Shown: in pieces, positions 47,881-57,673 of the stretch
Layout of the letters: every line of letters starts with the position of its first letter
How positions within the stretch are numbered: the stretch's first letter is position 1
NCBI GenBank assembly: GCA_020055655.1
Contig: JAIPUR010000001.1
Coordinates: 124,001-188,000 of the forward strand
Origin: Methanosarcinaceae archaeon
GTDB lineage: Archaea > Halobacteriota > Methanosarcinia > Methanosarcinales > Methanosarcinaceae
Direction: 5' to 3'
DNA length: 64,000 nt
Notes under the pieces: model-generated
Databases searched by the model: none
Told to the model about the DNA's origin: nothing
The model's input: only the letters and a program-made list of their open reading frames with translations
Translations under genes and position numbers: made by a program

Positions 47881-48422
47881 GTTTCCTCTCTAAGATCCTT
47901 ATAACCATTCACAAGCTCTAAATTTGCTATAATAACTGAGCTTTTAAATTCTGCATGGTCCTGCATTATATCCTCAAGATTCTTGGTATCAGCTTTTTCA
48001 GTAATCGTTTTTCCACTTGAGACAACTTTGCCATTTGGTATCTCAACACCATGGACTGTAGAATTGTGGAGAATTAATGAGTTTGTTCCAATTTTGCAGT
48101 CAAAGACCACTGATCCAAATCCTATAAAGCATCCTTCACCGACAAGGCAAGGTCCATGAACGATACATCCATGAGCAAGGGATGTTTTGTCATTTATCAA
48201 TACTTTTGAATTAGAGAGGGCATGAATCACTACATTATCCTCTACATTACAACCACTGCCTATTACAACGGATGAACCTGCCTCATCTGCTCTTATGACT
48301 GCATTGGGAGCTACAAATACATCATCTGCGATGGTGACATTTCCTACTATAACTGCAGTTTCAGATATCCATGCATTTTCACTTATATTTGGCTGTTGTT
48401 CTTGCGGATTTTGCATCTGCAT
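47877..48422 (-). CDS. Gamma-class carbonic anhydrase (Cam-like)
   Basis: 181 residues, left-handed beta-helix of hexapeptide repeats. Zinc ligands match those of archaeal Cam: His67, His84 and His89 (Cam 81, 117, 122). Arg44, Asp46 and Glu47 correspond to Cam Arg59, Asp61 and Glu62; Gln75 of Cam is replaced by Glu61. The acidic loop that in Cam carries the proton-shuttle Glu84 is absent, and there is no signal peptide, so it is cytoplasmic and closer to CamH types. Catalysis of CO2/bicarbonate exchange is likely but not certain. AAGGTGAT precedes the ATG. Its place between carB and purP in an operon with PEP carboxylase suggests bicarbonate supply. Confidence 0.85.
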   Translation of the reverse strand: MQMQNPQEQQPNISENAWISETAVIVGNVTIADDVFVAPNAVIRADEAGSSVVIGSGCNVEDNVVIHALSNSKVLINDKTSLAHGCIVHGPCLVGEGCFIGFGSVVFDCKIGTNSLILHNSTVHGVEIPNGKVVSSGKTITEKADTKNLEDIMQDHAEFKSSVIIANLELVNGYKDLREET

Positions 48423-51400
48423 TTAGATCACCTTGTATTCCTGAAGTGGTTTTACACCGAAACTATGATCTGCAGTTTTAACCATTGCCTTGGTTGCTGC
48501 CTTGAATCCTGATATTGTTGTAATGTATGGAATATTGGATTCGATCGCAGTACGGCGAATCAAAATATCATCCTGTGTGGATTTTCTACCACATATAGTG
48601 TTGACAACCAAGTCGATATTTCCAGATATTATCCGATCGAGAATATTTGGTCTCCCCTCACCTATTTTTGGGATTGATTCCACATTCATTCCATTATTCT
48701 GCAGCAACTGTGCAGTTCCAGTTGTTGCCATGATTTTGAATCCAAGTGATTGCAGATCACTTATTTCTGAAATAATATTTGACTTATCGCTGTCCTTCAC
48801 CGAGATAAATATCCGACCAGATTTTGGAAGAGGTGAACCTGCTGCTGACTGTGCTTTATGATATGCCATCTCAAAAGTGCTATCTATCCCCATTACTTCG
48901 CCCGTGCTCTTCATCTCAGGACCCAGTATGCTATCAGAACCACTGAGTTTTATGAATGGGAAAACAGACTCTTTTACAGCAACATGGGACATTTCGGTTT
49001 CACAAAGCCCGAGTTCAGCAATGGTCATACCCGTCATCACCTTAGCGGCTGCTTTTGCCACCGCTATGCAAGAAGCTTTACTCACAAACGGCACGGTTCG
49101 ACTTGCTCTTGGATTTGCCTCAAGTATGTATACCTCTTCTCTGTCAATTGCATACTGGATATTTATGAGCCCAATTACATTTAATTCAAGTGCAAGTGCA
49201 CGTGTGTACTCTTTAATCCTCTCTATCGTTTCACTGGAAAGTGTCTGCGGAGGTATGGTGCAGGCAGAATCTCCCGAATGTATACCTGCCTCTTCAATGT
49301 GTTCCATAATACCTGCGATATACACATCCTTCCCATCACAGATGGCATCCACATCAACCTCAATAGTATTTTCAAGGTATTTGTCTATAAGTATTGGCCT
49401 GTTGCTGGATATACCCACAGCCTTTTGCATGTAAATTTCAAGCTGAGTTGTGTCATGCACGATCTCCATACTTCTACCACCAAGTACATAAGATGGACGA
49501 AGCAGTACCGGATAGCCTATTTTTTCACCAATGAGTGTTGCATCCTTGATCGATGATGCCATACCATGCAGTGGAGCAGGGATACCTAGTTTATCGATTA
49601 TTTCCCCGAACTTTTCTCTATCCTCTGTAATATCAATACTTTCTGGTGATGTGCCTATAATATTTACTCCGTGATCAATGAGGTCAGTTGCAAGATTTAA
49701 TGGGGTCTGACCCCCGAACTGGACGATAACACCGTCCACTTTTTCTCTTTCAAGTATATTCAGTATATCCTCCAATGTCAAAGGTTCGAAATACAGGCGG
49801 TCTGAAGTGTCATAATCAGTGCTAACGGTCTCAGGATTGCAGTTGATCATTATGGTCTCTATGTTAAGCTCTCTCAGAGCATAGCAGGCATGAACACAGC
49901 AATAGTCAAATTCGATTCCCTGACCGATTCGATTTGGTCCCCCTCCAATTATGGCGATTTTATGTTTGCCTGTAGGTACTTGTTTATCGTCCCCATCCTC
50001 ATAAGTGGAATAGAGGTAAGGGGTTTTTGCATCGAACTCAGCAGCACAAGTATCTACCATTTTGTATGATGGAACTATGTTCAATTCCTGTCTGAGTTTC
50101 CGGATTATCCTCTCATCCGATTTCACAAGTTGTGCTATACGAATATCGGAAAAACCAAGTCTCTTTGAATCGATCAACATCTGTGATGGCAGGGTATAGG
50201 TAGTGTATGAGGAAAGGTCCAATTCCATTTCCACTATTTTTTTAACCTTTTCTATATACCAAGGGTCAATCTTTGTTAGATCGGCTATCTGGTTAACTGT
50301 CATTTTTTTGTTTAAGGCAGATGCGATATAGAAGAGCTGGTTATGATTCGGAGTAAGTAGAAGACAGTTAAGTTCCTCCACAGACAGCTTTTCAAATTCA
50401 TCAACAACAAGACTGAATCTATCGATCTCAAGGGACCTAACAGCTTTTTGCAGTGCCTCTTCGAATGTCCTCCCCATTGCCATAACCTCACCCACTGCTT
50501 TCATTTGGGTTGTTAGCATTCCATCTACACCCGGAAACTTTTCAAAAGCAAATCTTGGTATTTTCACGACCACATAGTCAATTGCGGGTTCAAAGGACGC
50601 AGGAGTCTCTTTTGTAATGTCATTTTGTATCTCATCCAATGTCATCCCTACAGCTAGCTTTGCAGCAATCTTTGCAATAGGAAATCCAGTGGCTTTGGAT
50701 GCAAGAGCAGATGAGCGCGAGACCCTTGGATTCATCTCGATTACTATAAATTTGCCATTAGCTGGATTTACCGCAAACTGTATGTTGGAACCGCCCGTAT
50801 CCACACCAATTTCCCGTATGATCTTTAATGATGCATCTCGCAGTATCTGATATTCCCGATCCGAAAGGGTTTGTGCAGGTGCTACGGTTATACTATCGCC
50901 TGTATGTATTCCCATGGGGTCCATATTCTCAATGCTGCACACAATCACAACATTATCAGCACAGTCACGCATGACCTCCAGTTCATATTCCTTCCAGCCT
51001 ATCACCGATTCCTCGATGAGCACCTGATCGATCCTACTATATTTGAGTCCCAAACCAGCGATTTTTTTTAGCTCTTCGAGGTTATATGCGATCCCACCGC
51101 CGGCGCCACCTAAAGTATATGCAGGTCTGACAACCACAGGATAATCAAGTTCTTCGGCAATATTCACAGCTTCTTCCACTGTAGAGGCAGTGGTACTTCT
51201 TGGAACAGGGATTCCGATATTTTCCATCGTTTCTTTGAATGCTAGCCTGTCTTCTGCCTTTTTGATAGCTGTAAGTTTGGCTCCAATAAGTTCAACACCA
51301 TATTTCTCAAGTATTCCCAATTCCGCAATCTCAGATGCAACATTTAAGCCAGTCTGACCACCAAGGGTAGGCAATAATGCGCAAGGCCGCTCATTTTCGA

Positions 51401-51632
51401 TAATCTTCCCCAGCACTTCAGATGTAAGTGGCTCTATATAGGTACGGTCTGAAAGTTCAGGGTCTGTCATGATAGTTGCGGGATTAGAGTTTACCAATAC
51501 TACCTCATATCCCTCTTCCTTGAGGGCTTTACATGCTTGACTACCTGAATAATCGAACTCACATGCCTGGCCAATTACAATAGGCCCGGCACCTATAACC
51601 ATAATTTTTTTAATATCGGTTCGTTTTGGCAT
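48423..51632 (-). CDS. carB: Carbamoyl-phosphate synthase large subunit
   Basis: 1069 residues, full length. Two homologous ATP-grasp halves, each with the [18 protein letters not shown]- or [16 protein letters not shown]-type start, oligomerisation domain between and a C-terminal MGS-like allosteric domain. Uses bicarbonate, ATP and ammonia channelled from CarA to make carbamoyl phosphate for pyrimidines and arginine. ATG 51632 overlaps the carA stop by one base (TAATG). Confidence 0.97.
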   Translation of the reverse strand: MPKRTDIKKIMVIGAGPIVIGQACEFDYSGSQACKALKEEGYEVVLVNSNPATIMTDPELSDRTYIEPLTSEVLGKIIENERPCALLPTLGGQTGLNVASEIAELGILEKYGVELIGAKLTAIKKAEDRLAFKETMENIGIPVPRSTTASTVEEAVNIAEELDYPVVVRPAYTLGGAGGGIAYNLEELKKIAGLGLKYSRIDQVLIEESVIGWKEYELEVMRDCADNVVIVCSIENMDPMGIHTGDSITVAPAQTLSDREYQILRDASLKIIREIGVDTGGSNIQFAVNPANGKFIVIEMNPRVSRSSALASKATGFPIAKIAAKLAVGMTLDEIQNDITKETPASFEPAIDYVVVKIPRFAFEKFPGVDGMLTTQMKAVGEVMAMGRTFEEALQKAVRSLEIDRFSLVVDEFEKLSVEELNCLLLTPNHNQLFYIASALNKKMTVNQIADLTKIDPWYIEKVKKIVEMELDLSSYTTYTLPSQMLIDSKRLGFSDIRIAQLVKSDERIIRKLRQELNIVPSYKMVDTCAAEFDAKTPYLYSTYEDGDDKQVPTGKHKIAIIGGGPNRIGQGIEFDYCCVHACYALRELNIETIMINCNPETVSTDYDTSDRLYFEPLTLEDILNILEREKVDGVIVQFGGQTPLNLATDLIDHGVNIIGTSPESIDITEDREKFGEIIDKLGIPAPLHGMASSIKDATLIGEKIGYPVLLRPSYVLGGRSMEIVHDTTQLEIYMQKAVGISSNRPILIDKYLENTIEVDVDAICDGKDVYIAGIMEHIEEAGIHSGDSACTIPPQTLSSETIERIKEYTRALALELNVIGLINIQYAIDREEVYILEANPRASRTVPFVSKASCIAVAKAAAKVMTGMTIAELGLCETEMSHVAVKESVFPFIKLSGSDSILGPEMKSTGEVMGIDSTFEMAYHKAQSAAGSPLPKSGRIFISVKDSDKSNIISEISDLQSLGFKIMATTGTAQLLQNNGMNVESIPKIGEGRPNILDRIISGNIDLVVNTICGRKSTQDDILIRRTAIESNIPYITTISGFKAATKAMVKTADHSFGVKPLQEYKVI

Positions 51633-52729
51633 TATTGGTTAGCACTCCTGTTAATTTCAGTGAACATATTGTCAAAGAACTCGTAAGTATCATGTGGACC
51701 AGGAGCACCTTCAGGATGATATTGGACTGACCAAATTTTCAGTTCTTTGTGTCGTATTCCTTCTACTGTCCAGTCGTTTGGATTTATCATAGTGATCTCA
51801 AGCCCGGTCCCTTCAATAGAATATTTTTCCACCGCAAAACCGTGATTTTGGGATGTGATAAATACCCTGCCGGTTTCACAATCCATAACTGGATGGTTAG
51901 CGCCTCTATGGCCAAATTTTAATTTGTAAGTCTTTGCACCCATCGCAAGAGAAATGATCTGATGCCCTAGGCATATTCCAAATAATGGCACCTTTCCTGC
52001 CAAATTTTTAACAGTATCTATAGTATGATTCAATGTTGAGGGATCACCAGGGCCATTTGATATCAAGACTGCATCTGGTGCTTCATGAAGTATGTCATTG
52101 AAATTACAATCATAAGGAACAAGAGTCACATTTGCATCTTTCTTTTTCAACTGTTTTATGATGCTATTCTTAATTCCACAGTCAATAATCACAATTTCAG
52201 GTCCACTACCTTCATAAAATCGTTTTTGTTTTTTGATGGATACCCGATCTACAACTTCACATTCTGAAATACCAGGTTGAGAATTCGTTTTTTGTATTAA
52301 AGTAGAAATATCGGGCTTATCTCCCTCATATACCATTATCCTGCATTTCATTGTGCCGTGTTCACGAATTTTTGTCGTTAATTTTCTGGTATCTACTCCT
52401 TCTATTCCCTGGATTTCATTCATTTTCATGAATGTGTCAAGGTCCATCTGCGACCTCCAGTTACTAGGATTTCTACAGAGCTCCTTCACCACAAAGCCAC
52501 TTGCTTTTATGCTGTCCGACTCATAGTCTTCATTGCAGACCCCGTAATTTCCTACCAATGGGTAGGTCAACATGAGTATCTGTCCGGTATAAGACGGATC
52601 TGTAAGTGATTCCACATAACCTGTCATTGCTGTATTAAATACCAGCTCTCCATATGCTTCACCTACTGCACCGAAACCACTTCCAAATATTGTAGTACCG
52701 TCTTCAAGTACTAATACTGCTTTTTTCAT
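51632..52729 (-). CDS. carA: Carbamoyl-phosphate synthase small subunit
   Basis: 365 residues: N-terminal CPSase_sm domain and C-terminal class I glutamine amidotransferase with the triad Cys253 (GICLGHQ), His338 and Glu340 (YHPEG). Supplies ammonia from glutamine to CarB. GGGGTAAT precedes the ATG; two bases after ppcA. Confidence 0.97.
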   Translation of the reverse strand: MKKAVLVLEDGTTIFGSGFGAVGEAYGELVFNTAMTGYVESLTDPSYTGQILMLTYPLVGNYGVCNEDYESDSIKASGFVVKELCRNPSNWRSQMDLDTFMKMNEIQGIEGVDTRKLTTKIREHGTMKCRIMVYEGDKPDISTLIQKTNSQPGISECEVVDRVSIKKQKRFYEGSGPEIVIIDCGIKNSIIKQLKKKDANVTLVPYDCNFNDILHEAPDAVLISNGPGDPSTLNHTIDTVKNLAGKVPLFGICLGHQIISLAMGAKTYKLKFGHRGANHPVMDCETGRVFITSQNHGFAVEKYSIEGTGLEITMINPNDWTVEGIRHKELKIWSVQYHPEGAPGPHDTYEFFDNMFTEINRSANQ

Positions 52730-52731
52730 GA

Positions 52732-54312
52732 TTACCCCAGTGATTTTCGAATTTTTCCCATTTTGAAAAGTGTTGAATGCATTAGTTGCAATAAATCTTG
52801 ATCCGTATCAATGGAACTACTATTTGCTAACAACACTTCTGGTGGCACCATATCAAGCAGAATATTATAGGATGGATCACATTCATTGTCCAGATCGAAT
52901 ATCTCTTTTAGAATATTGACATCCTGAGAAACACATTCCATAGCCTCTTTTGGTAGGAATTTTGATGCTGTACTCAGGTTTAAATAATCAAAAGCAAATT
53001 TTAAATCCGATCGCATGGAAGGGAAATACTTTGTAAGCAATCGCTCACAAGCATTTTCACCCATTTTATTCCTTACATCTGCAATCGCACATCCTGTTCC
53101 GATGATCTCAGGAGGCAAGCCTATTGAATAAAATGTACCTGTAAACTTTATTGCTCTTGGTAGATCCAGATTTCTTGCCGCCATGCTGGATTCTAGTTCT
53201 TTTTTTATGTCACTGCGACAAAATCCAGATATCTGTGTTATATCGGGTGTATCTCTCGAGTATCCGGTTTTCCCACACCGTGTAAGACGATTACGCTGCT
53301 GAGGCAGAAAATCAGATATACTGTTTACAACTGGAGATATACTTTTTATTGCTCTGTTGTAACTGGCACCGAATATTGCTATGATATTGATGAGCTCTTC
53401 TTTTTCATCACTTGAGAATTCGTCCGGAGATTTTGACAATTTGTTTTTGGCATGTTTAACTAACTTTAATGCATCTCCCTCTTCGTGATCATATCTCAAT
53501 CCGGACTGAAGCGTTATAGTATCTATTCCTCGGTATTCTTCAAAGAAATTATTAGCATTTTCGAGGGTCACATGCCCTCTAAAAGGAAGAGCACCGCCTC
53601 CGAATATGATCCCTATTTTTGTATCAATGTTTTTTTCCAATTCATGTAGGCTGCTTATGGCATATTTACACGAAAGGGTACTAGCAACATGACCAAATGT
53701 CAATGCAGAATCTGATTTTCCAATAAATATCCTGTACTTTTCAAATGTATCATTTAGCTGATCTTGACAGCCAAGGATTGTATTGGAAATGATATCTTTT
53801 GCATTCAGAAGCCCAGGTACATCTTCAATTAAAGGTATTATACGTGGAGATTCCATTTCAAAATTGAACTCTTTTTTTGCCAATTCACTTATATCTAGCA
53901 TATGTTGCTGTGCTTCTACAATCTCTTCAATGGTACTTGTCATAGGATGTACCAATTCAGAGATAGCCTGAAAATCAGAATATTCATTGGCGTTGTAGTT
54001 TGCTTCAGCAACAGACATCATAACCATAAGTTGTCTGAATCTGTTTTCGTGAACTGCACTTGGTGCCCTCGGGGTAATGAATACATCCTTGCCTGGGATA
54101 AATCCAGTTTCTTCAATTATTTTTGATACTATCTGGACATTTTGATGATATGGTGTGGTCTTTCCTTCATAGTCAGGCATGTATTCATCGCAGCCATATC
54201 TCGTGAACGCTTCAATGGCTTCTGTAGGCTCTTCTTGAATAGGGATATACTTTGACACAGAATCCGGGTGTTGTGTGCACATCACTTTTGGGAAATCTAT
54301 TTTTGCTACCAT
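52732..54312 (-). CDS. ppcA: Phosphoenolpyruvate carboxylase, archaeal type
   Basis: 526 residues, typical of the compact archaeal family (about 500 residues against 900 in bacteria). N-terminal VMCTQHPDSVSK, YEGKTTPYHQNVQIV, FITPRAPSAVHENRFRQLM, EDVPGLLNAKDI and FGGGALPFRGHV are family blocks. Fixes bicarbonate on PEP to give oxaloacetate for aspartate and for the reductive TCA arm. AGGTGTGA lies before ATG 54312. First gene of ppcA-carA-carB-gammaCA-purP; the promoter shares the divergent region with purE. Confidence 0.95.
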   Translation of the reverse strand: MVAKIDFPKVMCTQHPDSVSKYIPIQEEPTEAIEAFTRYGCDEYMPDYEGKTTPYHQNVQIVSKIIEETGFIPGKDVFITPRAPSAVHENRFRQLMVMMSVAEANYNANEYSDFQAISELVHPMTSTIEEIVEAQQHMLDISELAKKEFNFEMESPRIIPLIEDVPGLLNAKDIISNTILGCQDQLNDTFEKYRIFIGKSDSALTFGHVASTLSCKYAISSLHELEKNIDTKIGIIFGGGALPFRGHVTLENANNFFEEYRGIDTITLQSGLRYDHEEGDALKLVKHAKNKLSKSPDEFSSDEKEELINIIAIFGASYNRAIKSISPVVNSISDFLPQQRNRLTRCGKTGYSRDTPDITQISGFCRSDIKKELESSMAARNLDLPRAIKFTGTFYSIGLPPEIIGTGCAIADVRNKMGENACERLLTKYFPSMRSDLKFAFDYLNLSTASKFLPKEAMECVSQDVNILKEIFDLDNECDPSYNILLDMVPPEVLLANSSSIDTDQDLLQLMHSTLFKMGKIRKSLG

Positions 54313-54390
54313 AATTGAATCACACCTGCTATGAATGATTATGACAAGTTATTTAAAATTATTGCAATATATGAATCCAGAATAGTATTT

Positions 54391-54449
54391 ATGATAACTT
54401 GTATGGAATATGTTTAAATATATTGTCATATACTTGCATAAGTTATCAT
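54391..54449. promoter_or_regulatory. Inverted repeat between divergent ppcA and purE
   Basis: ATGATAACTT (54391-54400) and AAGTTATCAT (54440-54449) are perfect inverted copies 39 bases apart, placed nearly centrally between the two start codons. Each faces a promoter. It could be a regulator site serving both operons. Confidence 0.5.
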
Positions 54450-54493
54450 ATGTTTGGATATGAATTCATAAATACACATAAAAAGGTGAACCC

Positions 54494-54976
54494 ATGACTG
54501 ATGTATCAATACTACTTGGAAGTAAATCAGATAAGGATATAGCAAAAAAAACGATCGATATTTTCAATAAATTCGGTGTCGAATATGAAATCACGGTAGC
54601 ATCAGCGCACAGAACTCCTGGCAGAGTAACTGAGATCATTGAAGACGCCCATAGGAAGGATGTTCAAGTATTCATAGCAGTTGCCGGGCTTGCTGCTCAT
54701 CTTCCTGGTGTTGTAGCAGCACATACGACTAAACCCGTAATAGGTGTACCCGTAGATGGTGCGCTTGGTGGAAATGATTCTCTGCTCTCGATTGTACAGA
54801 TGCCACCAGGGATTCCAGTTGCTTGTGTAGGAATTGGTCGAGGCAAAAATGCAGGGATTCTTGCTGCCCAGATACTAGCAACGCATAATAAAGAACTGGA
54901 AACGAAATTAGCAGATTATAGGAAGGAACTTGCAGATAAAGTCGAAAAGGATGCTATAGACCTGTTTGAGCTTTAA
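54494..54976 (+). CDS. purE: PurE, N5-CAIR mutase / AIR carboxylase
   Basis: 160 residues: [23 protein letters not shown] and [24 protein letters not shown] are the signature blocks. Acts in purine ring synthesis, either moving or adding the CO2 group to AIR. No purK is seen nearby, so class cannot be fixed by context. AAGGTGAA precedes the ATG. Confidence 0.95.
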   Translation: MTDVSILLGSKSDKDIAKKTIDIFNKFGVEYEITVASAHRTPGRVTEIIEDAHRKDVQVFIAVAGLAAHLPGVVAAHTTKPVIGVPVDGALGGNDSLLSIVQMPPGIPVACVGIGRGKNAGILAAQILATHNKELETKLADYRKELADKVEKDAIDLFEL

Positions 54977-54984
54977 GAAGCGAC

Positions 54985-55030
54985 TTAGCCTATTATAGTA
55001 ACTAGCCTGAACATTCAATATAATAGCTAA
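54985..55030 (+). terminator. Stem-loop after purE
   Basis: TTAG-C-CTATTATA (54985-54997) pairs with TATAATAG-CTAA (55019-55030), one bulged base, 21-base loop. No T-run follows, so termination is less certain; it could also be an mRNA-processing structure before iorA. Confidence 0.35.
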
Positions 55031-55101
55031 AAATCAAAACCAAGTTAAAACCATACCTTCTCAAAATAGAGATCAGATTGTAGACTAGCAGGAGAAATAA
55101 C

Positions 55102-56931
55102 ATGATCAAACGCGAGTATATGCTAGGAAACGTTGCAATTTCACGCGGTATCGTGGAAGGAGGTGGGCAGGTCATATCCGGGTATCCGGGAACCCCGTCA
55201 TCTGAGATAATCGGTACTCTGGCATCGATGAAGGAAAGGAATTTTTTCGTAGAATGGTCCGTAAACGAGAAGGTAGCCCTTGAGGTTGCAGCAGGTGCTG
55301 CAATGACTGGTGTACGATCTGTAGTCACCATGAAGCACGTTGGTCTTAATGTTGCAGCCGACCCTCTTATGACCCTTGCCTATACAGGTGTCAAGGGCAG
55401 TCTTATAATAATAGTAGCAGATGATCCTTCATGCCATTCATCACAGAACGAGCAAGACACCCGCAGGTACTCACAGTTTGCAATGATCCCATGCCTTGAT
55501 CCCGCCGACCCGCAAGAAGCAAAGGACATGGTTCCTTACGCTTTTGAGCTTTCCCACAAGCTGCAGACCCCTGTTATATTCAGGCCAACAACTCGTATCT
55601 CTCATGGCAAATCTGATGTAACACTCGGTCCTGTAAATGAGGAGTATTTCGAGGCTGATTTCCAGAAGGACCCTGAAAAGTGGGTAATGATACCCAAGAA
55701 TGCCCGCATAAGGCATCCGCATCTTCTCAATCTGCAGAAAGATATGCTTGCAGAACTTGAAGATTCACCCTGGAACTCTCTTGAGATGTACGAAGGTATG
55801 AAGTTCGGTGTAATCGCATCGGGACTGGCTTCAGTCTATGCAAAGGAAGCACTTGCAAGACTTGGATTTGAATCATGCTTCCTCAAGATAGGAACCTATC
55901 CCATTCCTGAAGGGAAGATCCACACTATGATGGAGCAGGTCGATACCGTTCGAGTATTCGAAGAAATGGAGCCTTTGGTAGAGGAGCAGGTAAGGATAAT
56001 TGCCCAGCAGCTTTCATCACCTGTCGAAATTATTGGAAAACTGCAGGGTCCTGTCCCAAGAGTCTTCGAACTGAATGTCGATGTATGTGCGGATGTTCTT
56101 GCAGAAGTGCTTGATCTTGAAAGGAACGATGTTCCAGAAGATAAAGGAGAGGATTTTGAGTATAATGCATGCAGGCTGAACCTTCCAATGCGTCCTCCTG
56201 TCATGTGTTCCGGATGTTCTCACAGGGGTACTTTCCATTCAATGAAGAAGGTTTTCGGCAAGAATGCGATCTTCCCAAGTGATATTGGTTGTTACACACT
56301 GGGAATCCAGAGCGGTACCGTTGACACTACACTCTGCATGGGTGGAAGTATCACTGTTGCCAGTGGAATGTACCAGGCAGGCGAGAAAAAACCGATCTGC
56401 TGCTCAATTGGAGATTCAACATTCTTCCACACAGGTATGAATGGTCTTCTCAACGCAATCTATAATAAAGCTGATATCACGGTCACCATCGTGGACAACC
56501 GTACAACTGCCATGACCGGACACCAGCCAAATCCTGGTATGGGTAAGACTGCTACAGGCGAAGAAACATCAGAGGTTGATATGGTTGCACTTTGTAAGAG
56601 CCTGGGTGCAGGTTTTGTAGAAAAAGCAGATCCATACAACCTTGAAGAGACTGAGGAGGCCTTTAAGAGAGCAAAGGATTACAAAGGAACTTCTGTTGTG
56701 ATTACCGAACAGCTCTGTGTTATCGATGCTAAGCGTTCTGGAATATGCAGGATACCTTTCACCATCAATGCCGATGACTGTATGGGCTGTAAAATCTGCG
56801 TGAATCTCGGATGTCCTGCAATCGAATTTGACACCAAGACAAAGAAAGCATCCATCAATGCAATGTGTACAGGATGTGGAATTTGTGCCCGCCTATGTAA
56901 GTTCGACGTTATCACGGAGGGGAAGAAATGA
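55102..56931 (+). CDS. iorA: Indolepyruvate:ferredoxin oxidoreductase subunit alpha
   Basis: 609 residues; oxidises aryl-pyruvates to aryl-CoA or works in reverse in aromatic amino acid synthesis. N-terminal MLGNVAISRGIVEGGGQVIS and GYPGTPSSEI, MKHVGLNVAADPL, TPP motif IGDSTFFHTGMNGLLNAIYN and a C-terminal 2[4Fe-4S] domain (CMGCKICVNLGCP, CTGCGICARLCK). AGGAG precedes the ATG. iorB overlaps by 4 bases. Confidence 0.96.
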   Translation: MIKREYMLGNVAISRGIVEGGGQVISGYPGTPSSEIIGTLASMKERNFFVEWSVNEKVALEVAAGAAMTGVRSVVTMKHVGLNVAADPLMTLAYTGVKGSLIIIVADDPSCHSSQNEQDTRRYSQFAMIPCLDPADPQEAKDMVPYAFELSHKLQTPVIFRPTTRISHGKSDVTLGPVNEEYFEADFQKDPEKWVMIPKNARIRHPHLLNLQKDMLAELEDSPWNSLEMYEGMKFGVIASGLASVYAKEALARLGFESCFLKIGTYPIPEGKIHTMMEQVDTVRVFEEMEPLVEEQVRIIAQQLSSPVEIIGKLQGPVPRVFELNVDVCADVLAEVLDLERNDVPEDKGEDFEYNACRLNLPMRPPVMCSGCSHRGTFHSMKKVFGKNAIFPSDIGCYTLGIQSGTVDTTLCMGGSITVASGMYQAGEKKPICCSIGDSTFFHTGMNGLLNAIYNKADITVTIVDNRTTAMTGHQPNPGMGKTATGEETSEVDMVALCKSLGAGFVEKADPYNLEETEEAFKRAKDYKGTSVVITEQLCVIDAKRSGICRIPFTINADDCMGCKICVNLGCPAIEFDTKTKKASINAMCTGCGICARLCKFDVITEGKK

Positions 56932-57524
56932 ACACTGAAAAAAATTCAAAATTCGACCTTATAATCGCCGGTGTAGGTGGCCAAGGTACTATCCTTGCAT
57001 CTGACATCATCGGCAAGGCTGCTGTAAAGGAAAAACTGTCAGTACGTGCAGCAGAAACTCATGGGATGGCACAGCGTGGTGGGTCAGTTATTAATCATGT
57101 CAGAGTTGGCTGTGAACTGGGTTCCATGATTCCCGCAAAAGGTGCTGATGTATTGCTCGCACTTGAACCAAGTGAAGCTTTGAGATATATTGATTACATG
57201 TCAGAGGATGGCGTGATTATAGTCAATACCACTCCAGTACTTCCTGTAACTGTTACTTCGGGATTATGTGGATATCCTGATGTCGATCAACTTGTTGCAG
57301 CTATGCGTAAAAAAAGAGAAGTTATTGCCTTTGATGCAACAGCTCTTGCCGCAGAAGCAGGGCATCCTCAGTCCATGAATGTTGTAATGGTGGGTGCAGT
57401 TTCAAGCTATCTTCCTGCATCTTCGGAGATCCTGCTTGAGTCAGTAAAAGAATTGGTTCCTGCAAAAACAGTTGATATTAATGTGAAAGCCTTTGAGCTT
57501 GGAAAAAAAGCAATACTGGAATGA
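56928..57524 (+). CDS. iorB: Indolepyruvate:ferredoxin oxidoreductase subunit beta
   Basis: 198 residues; GVGGQGTILASDIIGKAA and ETHGMAQRGGSVINHVRVG are the gamma-type 2-oxoacid oxidoreductase blocks. Partner of IorA. Start overlaps the iorA stop (ATGA). Confidence 0.95.
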   Translation: MNTEKNSKFDLIIAGVGGQGTILASDIIGKAAVKEKLSVRAAETHGMAQRGGSVINHVRVGCELGSMIPAKGADVLLALEPSEALRYIDYMSEDGVIIVNTTPVLPVTVTSGLCGYPDVDQLVAAMRKKREVIAFDATALAAEAGHPQSMNVVMVGAVSSYLPASSEILLESVKELVPAKTVDINVKAFELGKKAILE

Positions 57525-57560
57525 ACTTAAGTTAACCAATGATTGCAAATTTCAACAATA

Positions 57561-57612
57561 AGTGCAACCTTGGCACATCTGCCAAATTTTGCACTAATAT
57601 TTTTGATTAAGC
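57561..57612. terminator. Two-way terminator between iorB and the antiporter gene
   Basis: Nested stem AGTGCAA-cc-TTGGCA-catc-TGCCAA-att-TTGCACT (57561-57595), followed by AATATTTTTGATT. It lies between the convergent iorB and antiporter genes. Confidence 0.7.
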
Positions 57613-57673
57613 CCTCCTTCATCCTATTACTTTTTCACCCAATTTTGTCCAAACTCCATGCTTATAAACGACT

